Assembly: GCA_026873275.1 (NCBI GenBank)
Contig: JANTUC010000004.1
Coordinates: forward strand, 1,922,001 to 1,986,000
Source: Pseudopithomyces maydicus
Lineage: Eukaryota > Ascomycota > Dothideomycetes > Pleosporales > Didymosphaeriaceae
Reading direction: 5' to 3'
DNA length: 64,000 nucleotides
Numbering within the stretch: the first letter of the stretch is position 1; every line of letters begins with the position of its first letter. The notes below the pieces were generated by a model, which did not search any database, had not been told where the DNA came from, and worked only from the letters and a program-made list of their open reading frames with translations. The translations under genes were made by a program, and so were the position numbers. Positions 12,526 through 23,195 of this stretch are shown here, piece by piece.

Positions 12526-13938
12526 TTAAACCTTGGTTTCCTCGCTTGAGTTCGCTTCGTCTTCCCCCAACGATCTTGCCGTGTTGGTCTTAGATTTCCT
12601 TGTTGTCTTCCTTGCTGGCTTGACCGTTTTTTCTTCTTTCGCATCGTTCCTTGACATAGTCTGTATCCTACTTACAGCATCCGATAATCGCAATTGTGAT
12701 TCCGGAAATCTTTCCCCAAGCCTGTCTTCTAATATCTCTTGTAAACTGCCGATTTGTGGTTCCAAACTCGCCAGATTCAAATCCCAAGCAACCCATGCAG
12801 CAGCCTGTAAGAAGCAGTCGGTGATATCATCAACCTTCTTTGCGTAGACCTCAGAAGAGGCTGTTCTTTTTAAACGCTCGGTGGGGCTATCGGTGGCATA
12901 GAGGAAAGCTTGTCGGGTGGTGTCTGCACCATGAACAGGGGAGAAGAAGAAGTTTATAATCGGATGGAAATCTAATGTAGGCCCTTTGTTGTTTGAATTT
13001 GATAATGAGGTCGAGGGAGTATCCGACTCTAGCCAGGAACGTAGCAATTGAATCTTCGCCTTCTTCTCCGCCTTGCTGCGGCTTAACCTTTTTACTGTCT
13101 CTGTTCCATCTACGACGAGACTTTCTTCATCGCCTGCAATTTCTATAGACCTAGGTTTGGATTTGGAATCACTCTTCACCCTTTTTGGTACAACGGTCGT
13201 CGTCGGTGTTATGTTGTCGAGCCAGAAGTGTCCAACACGTTTAGGGTCTACGGCACGAATCCACCCGTTGAACTTGGTTTTCTCCGAAGATTGTTGACTT
13301 TTCAACGTGGTTAAAATTCCCCACATGATTGCTTCTAGAGTATTGACCCGCAACGTCCATTGCTGAATCGTGGGACTACTTGCACTTCGCCACCTCTGCC
13401 GTTCAATCAGAACGACATCAGGTTGGTGCTGATCAATCATTCGATTCAAGAACCAGTAAGCCATATGCGATAATTTTTCTGGTGTGAAACTGTCCTCATC
13501 TTCTCCGACTTCTAGTGCTGCTTCTCCCACAAGGCTTTTTCGGTCATCACCTTGTGAATATTCCCTGAATGCCTCACTGAGATCCAATCTATGCCAACTT
13601 GCTATACTCATTTCGGCAGCAGATTTGACTGATGATAATTTCTTGACCTCGGCGACACAATACGCAAGATTCCTGATGCCCATGTCGATGGATAAGATCC
13701 GCGTAACTTTTTTAGGTCCATTTTCGGTAAGGATTGGCATTTTTCTCTGCACCATCTTGGTCAGAAGGCGTGTCTGGAGAACATCTTTCGTGCCTGAGGT
13801 AGCTTCCCCAATCGCTCGAAGCACTTCCTGTATTGCTTTGGTTGTTGGCCCTTTTCTAGTAAGGATCGAGGCAAACACATCGGTAGTTGGCGGCATTTTA
13901 AAGAAAGATATCTTTTTACTCGGCTCTGGTATTTGCAA
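12526..13938 (-). CDS. CCE1: Mitochondrial Holliday junction resolvase Cce1/Ydc2
   Basis: Cruciform-cutting endonuclease that resolves four-way junctions in mitochondrial DNA. It is an intronless frame of 470 residues with an RNase H-like fold. A SAP-like DNA-binding segment lies at about 28-62. The core begins with ILSIDMGIRN (first catalytic Asp85), then VLIERQRWRS (Glu179), then the acidic cluster VDDITDC (Asp370, 371, 374) near the end of the fold, matching the DEDD set of the family. Length exceeds yeast Cce1 (about 350) because of an inserted basic, Ser-rich loop (about 255-325) and a basic tail. The start at 13938 gives a 14-residue leader ahead of a second Met at residue 15 (13896). 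Either could be used, and I cannot see a textbook mitochondrial presequence. Confidence 0.9.
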   Translation of the reverse strand: MQIPEPSKKISFFKMPPTTDVFASILTRKGPTTKAIQEVLRAIGEATSGTKDVLQTRLLTKMVQRKMPILTENGPKKVTRILSIDMGIRNLAYCVAEVKKLSSVKSAAEMSIASWHRLDLSEAFREYSQGDDRKSLVGEAALEVGEDEDSFTPEKLSHMAYWFLNRMIDQHQPDVVLIERQRWRSASSPTIQQWTLRVNTLEAIMWGILTTLKSQQSSEKTKFNGWIRAVDPKRVGHFWLDNITPTTTVVPKRVKSDSKSKPRSIEIAGDEESLVVDGTETVKRLSRSKAEKKAKIQLLRSWLESDTPSTSLSNSNNKGPTLDFHPIINFFFSPVHGADTTRQAFLYATDSPTERLKRTASSEVYAKKVDDITDCFLQAAAWVAWDLNLASLEPQIGSLQEILEDRLGERFPESQLRLSDAVSRIQTMSRNDAKEEKTVKPARKTTRKSKTNTARSLGEDEANSSEETKV

Positions 13939-14862
13939 CGGGGTTTCGAGCCAATACGGGAATCTTGCATGAATTGAGGTTACTGCTGATGCTGAGACAC
14001 AATGTTGTGGAAGCGCGTGACGAACGCGTCAGGATGTGTTGTGCCCATGTGTCAGGGTAGACTAACGATGATCGTTTCGATAAAGAAACATGAATCAAGA
14101 AAGAGTCGCAAGCATACTTGCGATGCCCTGGTGAGATTGGATATTAGAAGTGCGACTAGAACACTTGTGAAGAAAGTGTACGCTTGCACTTACTCGACTG
14201 AGCACTGGCCACCACGCTAACCGAACAGTTCAACTTCGGTCTTCAGGATATAACTTCAACATGATTAATATTGTGGTAGCTGGTAGCTCTATGAAATTTC
14301 TAGCCATGAGAGATGGTTTGTTTCGTCTATATAATACCTGACGTGTGAGGTTCAATGACTCCAATATCTGCACTTATGTGTACAGTTACACACAACACCA
14401 GAATTACAAAAAAGGTATCTAGCGTCAGGATTTCAAAGTTGAATGAGAACATTGGGATAACGAGAGGCTGAATTCGGCATCTACAAACCGTCCCTATAGC
14501 GACGCCTGTTGTAAACATATCCCTTCAAACTCCTCAACACCCAGCCCCATCTGCCCTGCTCTGGTACGTCCATTTTGAGCTTTACAATGAACAAGGTGGT
14601 ACGATGGAACTTTCCAAATTGCTCGTACTTATTCATAAGCTATAACTTTCTTAAGTCTAATTACATTATAGTCGCATCTCTTCTCTAGTCTTCTTCAAGG
14701 GTATAAATTCTCCTGGTTCGATACCTGCACTGCATCTTGACGCTCATCATGTCGCCTGTGCAGCATCGTTTTTGTAGATGTCTCCCATCTCTTTGTCGGG
14801 GCAGCTTAACATAGCTCAATCGTTGATCTTCCATTCTTCCACACCATAGTCCAGCCTCACGC
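13939..14862. other. Intergenic
   Basis: 924 bp between the resolvase start and the end of the small secreted protein gene, both on the minus strand. It holds the presumed resolvase promoter. I see no gene. Confidence 0.5.
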
Positions 14863-15396
14863 TCATGCATCGCATATGAGATCAAAATCCCCAAATTCGG
14901 GATCCGGTCCAATATTCTCACTTGCAACCGCAGAGTTGAAGTCCTTCACCGTCGCCGACTTTTGCGCATCATTACACTGTCCTGTGATGCTGTTAGCCCT
15001 TCTTTCTCTCCCTCTCTTCAACTTCCCTCTCAACTACGCACCTTTTTGCCCCTCACAATCCTGGACCTCGAAACCCGCCTTTCCCTTATCCTTGTTTGCT
15101 TTATCGCTGCACTTATTGAACTGTTTATCGCAACTCCTCTGCCCCGCACTATCAAAGTCCGGGAATGTATCTCCTTCGACGCTGAACGGCCTCTTCGCGT
15201 CTCCACTCTTCTCGATCGCGCTGGCACTCAGACCGCCCAAGGCACCTGTGAAACTTTGCAAGTTGGTCGCTTGTCGGAAGAAGAGCGTGTTACGAGGTAC
15301 GAGGTGGGTGAAGGCGTCGCTGACTAGGTACGGGGGCGAGGGCGAGCTAGCGGCGAGTATGGGGAAGAGGAGGGCTAGGAGAGAGTGAGGTAACAT
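14863..15396 (-). CDS. Small secreted cysteine-containing protein (hypothetical)
   Basis: Exons are 15042-15396 and 14863-14981 with a 60-nt intron (donor GTGCGT, acceptor CACAG), giving 157 residues. Residues 1-18 form a signal peptide. The mature part has low-complexity sequence, then a conserved-looking core with C89 and C96 (C-x6-C), C114 and C121 (a second C-x6-C, completed only after splicing), and a late C155. The block SAGQRSCDKQFNKC followed by a QDC...QC segment is familiar from uncharacterised secreted proteins of plant-associated ascomycetes. I have no function to assign. Its small size, signal peptide and cysteine pairs would place it in an effector-candidate list, which is a category and not a demonstrated role. 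Confidence 0.75.
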
Positions 15397-16097
15397 TTCG
15401 ATGTTGTGAGTCTTTATCCTTGTTGTTCACAAAAATATTTGATGTTCGAGATTATCGATGGAAAGTTTGTGGTGATGTTGGCTGTGATAGTGATGCGCTC
15501 AGCGCGGTGTAGAGTGAGGAGGAGGAAGTTAGGAGAGCGAAACCATATGGTTAGCGGGCGCGGGTAGCATGATCTACAGAGTGGATGCGGGAACTTGATG
15601 GACAATGCAGTTCGCGTTTGGAGTGTGATGCGACGGTACTGAAACACGACCGCGGGGGTGGGCGGCTGTACGCGAGGTCTGCCGGAAGCGCATCCGGTAA
15701 ATCCACCCGTTGTGCTGCTGCCAGGAGACCATGGATGTAACAAAAGATTCTACACTGGAAGAACGCGAGGTTTTATGCATGGGAATGCTCGAGTATTGGG
15801 TATTTTTGACTGAAATGGTAGCTTTTGCATACGCATGCAGTCGGGATTTTATATACATCATTCGTCTCTGACACAATCATACAAACCCAATGTAATCAAC
15901 AAGTTGATAATAGAATGCTTGATCCACGCGAATGCTGGGTATCAAAAATGGTGCTGGGTCTGAAGTCTAACGCAAATAGGAAATGTACTCTATACGCCGA
16001 AAAGCACTTTTATGGTCCGTCTACGTCGTTATAGATATCGTACGTCCGTCCCGATAAGATGATACAGAAACTGGCGCCTGACTGTTCGTACGCGCGG
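15397..16097. other. Intergenic
   Basis: 701 bp upstream of the secreted protein gene and downstream of the PQ-loop gene, both minus-strand. It probably contains the secreted protein promoter. No further gene is seen. Confidence 0.5.
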
Positions 16098-17183
16098 CTA
16101 TGGTTCGAGGGCAGAGGATGCCTCGCCGTTACCAAAGACACGGAACTGAATGAATATGATGACGTCTTCAACGATGGTGCCCAGGGATCCAATCAGCCAC
16201 GGAAGGTTCGTGAGGAAGTATTCCCTCTCCAAAGAGTGAAACAGGATGCCGGCGCCATAGGTGGCGTTTCCTAGGAGCGACAGGATGAAAAACAGCAGTG
16301 ACAAACCCTCGCACGAGCGCTCTTTCTGGTTCTTGATGATCTGCGGGATACGGGCTCCTAGGTAGCATATGGCGCTGATGTAGCCGAGAATGGAGGCTCC
16401 GAGAGGTGTTTCGGGCTCTGCGGTCGAGCCGTCGTTTTCAGGTGTGGGAAGCCATACGCCAGTGCGCCATGCGATGGCCCAGCCAGCTGCACCTACAGCG
16501 CACACGCCGACGATGCTCAGCGCGTTCTTCACCCACTCGTTCTTGTCGACTTCGTCTACAACCAAGCTGGGCAGGCTGCTTGCGCGCCTGCGTCGGGCGC
16601 TCGCATCCCCACTGCTCCTCCTGCGGGCCTGGCTACCCGGCAAGGCCACGTTGGAACTGTCGCGGCGGCCGAGGAGCGGCTGCTCGACGTTGTCCTCGCT
16701 GCGGGCCGAGTGCTTGCGGGCCTTTTGGGCGTTTTTGACGTTGTAGTAGACGCATTGGGCGATGAGGATCAGGTCGGCGAAGCAGAAGTAGACGGCAAGT
16801 GCGGTGACGGTGGGGACGAGCTGGGCCCAAAGGGCGCCGGCGAGGTTAGTGATGTCGCCAATGAACCATACGGTGAGGAAGGCGAGCGATATGCCGTCGG
16901 CTGAGGACTGGCGGTAGTTTTCGATGAGCTGAGGGACCTGGACACGGCGACTTAGCACACATGACGTGGTTGTGGTGACGGTTGCAGTGGTGGTGATGGC
17001 GGTGCTCGAGTCGCATGCATGCACGTTCCCGGCAAGCGCGGTGCATAGTCATTGGAGGTGCTGCTATTGGAGGTCACTCACCAGCAGGAAGATCCACGAT
17101 GCGAGCGAGATACTGCCGAAGACACCCGACAGCGCCTCGTGGGCGGTCAGGGCTGGGCCGCTGCCGAGAGCGGTCACGTTCAT
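16098..17183 (-). CDS. YPQ1: PQ-loop vacuolar basic amino acid transporter
   Basis: Seven-transmembrane PQ-loop protein of the Ypq/PQLC2 group, which moves cationic amino acids across the vacuolar (lysosomal) membrane. Exons are 17082-17183 and 16098-16937, coding 313 residues, close to yeast Ypq1 (308). The short first exon encodes 34 residues with the start of helix 1. The intron (144 nt) ends exactly before the first PQ motif, VPQLIENYRQ. The second PQ motif is RIPQIIKNQ in the fifth helix. Both motifs are intact. A basic, Ser-rich cytosolic loop of about 70 residues (RRDSS, RRRSSGD, RRRRASS) separates the halves and looks phosphorylatable. Which amino acid is carried cannot be told from sequence, and the exact paralogue name is tentative. 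Confidence 0.88.
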
Positions 17184-18183
17184 GCTGCGCGCTGCGGATG
17201 GTTTCAGGAGAGCGTGAGGATTGATGTTCTGCTGGCAGACGTCCGGGCAGGACCGCAGGACAAGGAGAGAAAAAAGAGCGAGAAGGATGGGCGACTTGTT
17301 CGGGCAAGTATGACGCAGGCGGACGAGGGTGTCGAGGGGATTGGCGAGTAGGCGACGAGCGAAACGTCAAGGCTGCCAGGCCAGGGCCCCGGGGTGCGCT
17401 TTATGCGATGGCTTTGTATTTTTACAGCGTTGGTCGTTGGGCCAAGTGGAGCAGACAGGCCCCGTGGTGTGGTGTGCTGGCGGGGGGGGCGATAGAGGGA
17501 GCGGCAACAGGCACGCGATAAGTTACACGCAGGAGGGCAGAGGGCAGAGGGCAGAGGGCAGGGCAGAGCAGAGGGTTTGGGGCGGAGGACAAGCGGCCCA
17601 GCAACCACGAACAGCAGCAGCAGCAGCAGCAGGCTCTGCGCGCGTGGCAGCTGTTGGGACTGCGTCTGCCGGCTGGACTGCACGAAACGGCCTCGAGGGT
17701 TCGATGCGGCGGCCGGCGGGCGCCCTGCAGTGGTAGCGCATGCGCCTAATTTTGGGGCGGATGGGGTCGTGATTTGATTGTGATCCCCTGCCCTTTTCGC
17801 GAAAAGAGACTGAGAGTTGCGCGACGCAGGCCCACCGCGGCCCTCGCCTTCCTCGGCGGCCCTCAGTCATCCTTCGGGCCCTGCCTCTGCCGTCTTCCGC
17901 CCACTGCCACTGCCCTGCCCTGCCCTGTCCACCGCCCACGCACCATCATCTTCGTCTCTCTCCAGTGCCGCTTGCAATCGTTTCTCCACCCTCGTTGTCC
18001 CACCTTCACCCAGGCCTGCTGACCCAGGGCCAGCTAGTTTTATTTTAGCACATACACCAACCGTTTAATCAACCGCCCCCGACCCTGAAACACGTCCGAC
18101 TCGGTCTTATACACACCCTCTCTCGCTCCACCCACCCGCCCCGAGCTCGCTTCTCTCGTTTCCCTCCACCATCCTCAAGAAAC
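17184..18183. other. Divergent promoter region
   Basis: 1.0 kb between the minus-strand PQ-loop gene and the plus-strand mucin-like gene, so it should hold both promoters. It is GC-rich, with gagggca-type tandem copies at 17533-17566, a CAG tract and long pyrimidine tracts before 18184. No coding gene is supported. Confidence 0.55.
17612..17632. repeat. (CAG)7 microsatellite
   Basis: Seven perfect CAG units in the divergent promoter between the PQ-loop and mucin-like genes. Noncoding. Confidence 0.85.
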
Positions 18184-19044
18184 ATGCTAAGCACAATGCG
18201 GTCGTCGTGGCTCCTCTTCGCCCTGCTGGCCCTGGTCGCACTGTCGACCGCCTTCAAGGTCGAGGACGCCCTCCACATGGACGGCATCAACGCATACCTC
18301 CACCACGGCGTCAGGCGCCAGGCAGATGGCACTGGTGCCGCTTCGTCCGAGCCCACCCGCTCCTCAAGCCCACCACCAGAATCCACATCTGTCGACGAGC
18401 CCTCTTCCACGCCCGATTCGGAGCCCTCGTCCACGCCTCCGTCGGCGCCATCTTCGTCTGACTCCCCGTCCGGTGACGAGTCCACGCCATCCACGCCAGC
18501 GCCTGCCCCGTCAACCACGCCCCCAGGTGCCACACAGTCGACTGCCTCCAACACCCGCAACGTGCAGACCACACCGAGCCCCACCGCAAAGGCCTCCCAG
18601 ACCGTCATCACCAAGCCGCTCGTCTCTACCGAAGTCGTGCAGACCACCACCGTCGTCGAGGTCGTTACCAATGGCTCGACCCTTCGCCAGACTAGCGTAG
18701 GAACCAAGACGTTTGAGCACACCACCGGCACCAGCACCGAGACGGCCCTCAGCAACAGCAACAACAACTCGGGCGGCGATTCGGGCGGTCTCACCTCCGA
18801 GAAGAAGGCAATCATCGGCGGCGTCATCGGCGGCGTGGGAGGTGCCATCCTGCTCGGCGGCATTGCCATCGTCTGCTGGCGTATGTGGGGCAAGAAGAAG
18901 CGCGTCTCCGAGGACGACGCTGACCTCATGGCCGGCACCGGCGCTGCCCTTGGTGACAAGTCAAGCACGGCAAGCCCCTTCCACTCCAACCTGGAGCAGT
19001 ACCACAACCCGGGCGGCCGACCGAATGCTGCCGCAAACTTCTAG
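18184..19044 (+). CDS. Mucin-like single-pass membrane protein
   Basis: 286-residue intronless frame. The signal peptide lies in residues 1-23 (a second Met at residue 5 is an alternative start). Residues 50-200 are Ser/Thr/Pro-rich, suited to dense O-mannosylation, with TTTVVEVVT-type segments common in fungal wall proteins. One transmembrane helix follows (about 209-232, glycine-rich IIGGVIGGVGG), then a basic stop-transfer KKKR and a cytosolic tail of about 50 residues. The layout resembles Mid2/Wsc-type wall-stress sensors, but I see no Wsc Cys domain and no Mid2-specific motif. A sensor role is therefore an inference from architecture. It is divergently transcribed from the PQ-loop gene. 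Confidence 0.75.
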   Translation: MLSTMRSSWLLFALLALVALSTAFKVEDALHMDGINAYLHHGVRRQADGTGAASSEPTRSSSPPPESTSVDEPSSTPDSEPSSTPPSAPSSSDSPSGDESTPSTPAPAPSTTPPGATQSTASNTRNVQTTPSPTAKASQTVITKPLVSTEVVQTTTVVEVVTNGSTLRQTSVGTKTFEHTTGTSTETALSNSNNNSGGDSGGLTSEKKAIIGGVIGGVGGAILLGGIAIVCWRMWGKKKRVSEDDADLMAGTGAALGDKSSTASPFHSNLEQYHNPGGRPNAAANF

Positions 19045-20230
19045 GCGATTGCCGCCCATTCACGATTGCGCCATCTTGTTTAAGAACTGCGTGAGCGCAG
19101 CTTGCCACCGCTGGAACGAGCGACTGGCCGGGGCGTTCGTGTATATACGCTACATGGCGGGATGTTTATGATGCCTTGTTTCAAAATGTCCATGTCTGTC
19201 CGGAGCGGCGATCCATCTTTCTTAGTATTCACTTTTGCATGGCCGGCGTGGTTATTTCTCTCTTTCTCTTATTCCCACATTTTCTTTGACTTCACCTTGT
19301 GTGGCATGAACTAGCAACTAGCAACTAGCATCATGAATATGCATGGCACGGTACGGTGTTAACGTGAGCTTGGCTTGGGGTACATAGGTGAACGCTTTAT
19401 ATCCTTGTAATTGCGTCCGACGCCCTTTTTTTTTCTTGACGGAGAGTCGATGTTTTGCTGGACAAATTGATAGGCAAAGTGTCACGAGATATGGTAGCAG
19501 CACAGCAAAAAGTGTAATTTAAATACGTTGTTTCAGACATGCAAAAGAGCATGTAATGTCCATACATGCTCCATATGTCGTACACACATGGTGACTCGTC
19601 TCCCTTCGTCAAGCCCATCGCACCTGCGCTGTAAAGTGAAGCCGTCGTCATCGTCATCATCTAATCTCACCTGAGACTCATCAGAGGCTGGTTGCGACGC
19701 CGGGCTTGGTTTCGTAAAAGTCCTTTTCCGTACTTGGCAAGCCTTAATCAAGGTGACGGTGACATCGCCACGGGCAAACGAGAATCTGACACCCACGTTG
19801 CATGCAAGCGTGGCGCAGCCCAACGCCCGAATTACGTTGCAGTAACCCGTTCCCGAACGTATTTGCTATTCCATGTCTTATTCCTACTTTTGCTGTTAGA
19901 GGCTATAGGCTGTGATGGTGGTAAGGAGGAGGGCGGATAGGTATACCTAGGCCTTGCTGTTTTGGAACACAGCTGTTCCCAGCTCATAGTACCTATTTCA
20001 CGACAGAAGAAATAAACTTGTTGAATACTCATTCACAAATACAGGATGGAACTATACGGGTCGTAATCGTGATGGAGACAATGAATATACAAGAATCTAC
20101 TCCGCCATCATTCGATGCAGAAAAGTCTGGTATTCGCACAAACAGTCTAAGAATCAATAGCAAATCATCGTTCGCCTGTCAGACCCCTCGTACAGCCATC
20201 TCAACCCACAGATGATCGTCTGCACACCGC
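19045..20230. other. Convergent intergenic region
   Basis: 1.2 kb between the 3' ends of the mucin-like gene (+) and the asparagine synthetase gene (-). A short ctagcaa tandem lies at 19312-19329. No gene recognised. Confidence 0.55.
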
Positions 20231-22289
20231 CTACTGCGCGTTGTCGTACTTTTGCGCATGCACCGCGATAGCGCGTCCAGATGGATCTGTCTGGTTGCTC
20301 CACGTCGGTGTCCATCGCATGACGGTGCTGGCACAGTACGCAGGGAAGTGCTCGTCGAACATGGTCCTGTACCAGTACGCCTCCTTGCTATCCGGGATAT
20401 CGCTGCCCCACTCAGGCTTGGGGTTCTTCATCATCTCATCCGTGACCTTCTTCTCCGCCTCGTCCTTCAGGCAATCGATCCAACCATAACCCACACCGTC
20501 GCTGAACTGCTCCTTCTGTCGCCAGAGAATCTTATCAGGCAGGTACGCGGGGGTCTCCGGCTCGTCCGTTGTGTCGAACGCCTTGCGCAGGATGTACTTT
20601 TCAATACGCTCCTTGGTGATCAGCTTATCCTCGGGATCGATGTTCATGGCGACGTTGAGGAACTGCTTGTCGAGGAAGGGAACACGCGCTTCGACACCCC
20701 ATGCGGATGTCGATTTGTTAGCGCGCAGGTTGTCTGCAAGATGCAGGTTCTGGATGCGGCGGATGTTTTCTTGGTGGAACGCTGCCTTGGACGGCGCGTT
20801 GTGGAAGTAGAGGTATCCGCCGAAGATTTCGTCGGATCCCTCGCCAGAAAGGACCATCTTTACGCCCATGGCCTTGATCTTGCGGGAGAGTAGGAACATG
20901 GGTGTCGAAGCGCGGATGGTCGTTACGTCGAAGGTCTCGAGATGGAAAATGACGTCGGAGAGCGCGTCGAGGCCCTCTTCCAATGTGAAAGTAAATGTGT
21001 GGTGGCGGGTGCCGAGGAAGTTGGCTACTTCTTGTGCGGCCACACCATCGGGGGAGCCGGGGAGACCGATGGAGAAGGAGTTGAGCTCGGGAAGCATCTG
21101 CACGGTGGCGAGCTCGTTGGTATCGTCAATACCGACCAAGCCACCAGGAGCATGGCCGTCGATGGCATATCCATTGAGTGTTCCGTTCTTGGTGCCCTTG
21201 AGCTCAGCAGCACGTTTCCGCGCTTGCTCGTTCAAGCGTTGTGTTTCTCGCTGGGCGATGGAGGCGACAAGACTGGAGTCAAGACCACCAGACAAAAGGA
21301 CACCGTAGGGCACTTCGGCCATCAACCGCTTGCGGACCGAGTTCTCCAATGTTTCTCTCAGTTCCTTGTAATCCACGGGCTTGGTGGGGATGTTTTCGGG
21401 CTCCACGAGCCACTTGGGGTCATAGTATCGGGTGAGCTTGTCAGTCTTCGAGTCGTAGACATGACCAGGGGGAAAGAGATGATGTCGTCGCAAACGGGAT
21501 GTAAGCACTTCAGCTCAGAAGCAAAAAATACGGCGCCGGGAGTCTGGCTTGATCGTCCCATGTAGAAAGTAGTAACACCGATCGGGTCTCGCGCAGCGAT
21601 GACTCGGTCCTGGACCTTGTCGTGAAGGACCCAAGAGAACATGCCGTCAAGCATGCGGGGGGCATCGACATCGTGTTCCAGATACTGTGTCTAATTAGAT
21701 TTTCTTCTCGTGTGACCTGTGTCATGTGTAATCCTCCTCACCAGCGGAATGATGACCTCGCAGTCTGAATGTGTCTTGAAGTTGTAAGGGTTCTTGAGGC
21801 CCTTGCGGAGGATGCGGTGGTTGTAAATCTCGCCGTTGACGGCGAGAGAGACGGTCTGCTCGTCGTTGACAAGCGGCTGTGCGCCCGTGTCTAATCATTG
21901 TCAGTTCCCAACAACTCGAACCTTGCTCGCGTGACCCAACTTACCGACACCGACGATGCTGAGACGCTCGTGGACGAGGACTAGGCACTTGTCAGTTTCC
22001 TCTCTGAGGCCGACTCGAGATGCATGGCGTACTCGTGTCGTTTGCAATCCAGTTGCCACTCCAATCGGGTCCCCTGTGTCGCACACTGTCGCAAATGAGT
22101 CAATGGCCTCCCCCAGCGCATTGCAGAGGCAAGACTCACGCCTTGCCCATTTTCAGGGCCGTGGGCTTGAATTGCTGCACATCGGGGTGCCTGTCCTGGG
22201 GTTAGTCGCCTATCTGCACAGCGAGTGCGAGGTCGGAGGGGTAGCAGGAGACGCTCAACGTACTTGTAGCAGGCGAAAATACCACACAT
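20231..22289 (-). CDS. asn2: Asparagine synthetase (glutamine-hydrolysing), frameshifted
   Basis: Makes Asn from Asp, Gln and ATP in the cytosol. Exons: 22264-22289, 22140-22190, 22033-22085, 21945-21980, 21742-21890 and 20231-21684. The spliced N-terminus starts MCGIFACYK with catalytic Cys2 and reads [15 protein letters not shown] and NGEIYNH, the glutaminase class II signature. The synthetase domain has the ATP-pyrophosphatase motif LSGGLDSS and the later SGEGSDE. In the last exon the frame breaks inside the conserved stretch [12 protein letters not shown]: the coding strand has five C where six would keep the frame (plus-strand G run 21468-21472). Up to and beyond that point both frames are well conserved. 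One missing base is the simplest reading, giving about 589 residues when allowed for. A perfect TGAGTCA lies 118 bp upstream of the ATG. Confidence 0.9.
22096..22102. promoter_or_regulatory. TGAGTCA site in intron 2 of asparagine synthetase
   Basis: Perfect match to the Gcn4/CpcA element, inside the intron between exons 2 and 3. It could be functional or incidental. Confidence 0.35.
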
Positions 22290-22406
22290 GTTGGGCAACA
22301 ACGGATGGGTAAAAAGAGTCAACGAGGGGCGGGAGGAAAGCCAGGGAGAAGTGGGACTTATGTAGAGGTATGACTGAATGGTTCTTGGGAGTCAAAGAAA
22401 TTCAAC

Positions 22407-22413
22407 TGAGTCA
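22407..22413. promoter_or_regulatory. TGAGTCA (Gcn4/CpcA element) in the asparagine synthetase promoter
   Basis: Perfect seven-base element, 118 bp upstream of the start codon. Yeast ASN1/ASN2 are known general amino acid control targets. Position and target fit regulation by the CpcA/Gcn4 bZIP factor. Confidence 0.6.
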
Positions 22414-22818
22414 ACGAAACCGCGCCCGTTCGTCGGCGCGCGTTGGTGGGGCACGCGCCCGGCGAACGACGGTACCGCGCATGCCACTGGTCAATTGCTG
22501 CTGATAGGGGCGCTGATAACATTTTTTGACCCGTGCCTTTCACGTCGGTAAACCGCCGGGCTTGGGGTAGACTAGCATCCACTGATCTCTGCGGAGGCTA
22601 TGTACTTAGTTGCGCTGCTCGCTGTGCGCTCCAATGACGATGCCTCGCGACCCCCACAAATATTCTTGTCTGGATTCGCGAGCCCCTCCATTGGCCTGTC
22701 GCGTGACTAAGAGCGTACGTAAAGCGATGTTACATATCTTCACGCTCACCACCACCTCTGACCGTAATGAAACGCCGCCGGGTTGTACACAGTGTGTATG
22801 AAGCATGCGGGGAGTGCA

Positions 22819-22825
22819 TGAGTCA
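22819..22825. promoter_or_regulatory. Distal TGAGTCA element
   Basis: Second perfect upstream copy, about 530 bp before the asparagine synthetase ATG and about 370 bp beyond the 3' end of the VAP gene. Confidence 0.4.
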
Positions 22826-23195
22826 TTGTGCGGGAGTTTTGCAAGAATCGTATGTGGAATGTGTTGATACAGGTCGGCCACCATGGTCGCGAAAATGCTA
22901 CTCGAACCCATGCCTTCCTCCTCCCTCTTCTCCAGATACAGGTATTTACCCAAAGAAGACAGCTGCCGGCCTCCGCAGGAAATGTAAGAACGCCAGAAAG
23001 GGGGAATTAGAACAATATTTCCTCCACTACACACCTTCACGCCTACCTCAAGTTTGCTTCTTCTTGACCTCGACAAGCATCCAGGTGCCAGCTTTTAAAT
23101 GCCTTCCCCTGTCCGCTATCGGAGTCTTTGCTGCACCCCAGTACATTTCGCCTAAATCGACATGGGGCCACGTGTGACGACGCGGGGAAGCGAGA

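Larger units (their letters stand above)
22290..23195. other. Asparagine synthetase promoter region
   Basis: 906 bp between the synthetase start and the VAP gene stop, both minus-strand. It contains two TGAGTCA elements and a GC-rich block around 22430-22470. No gene seen. Confidence 0.6.
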
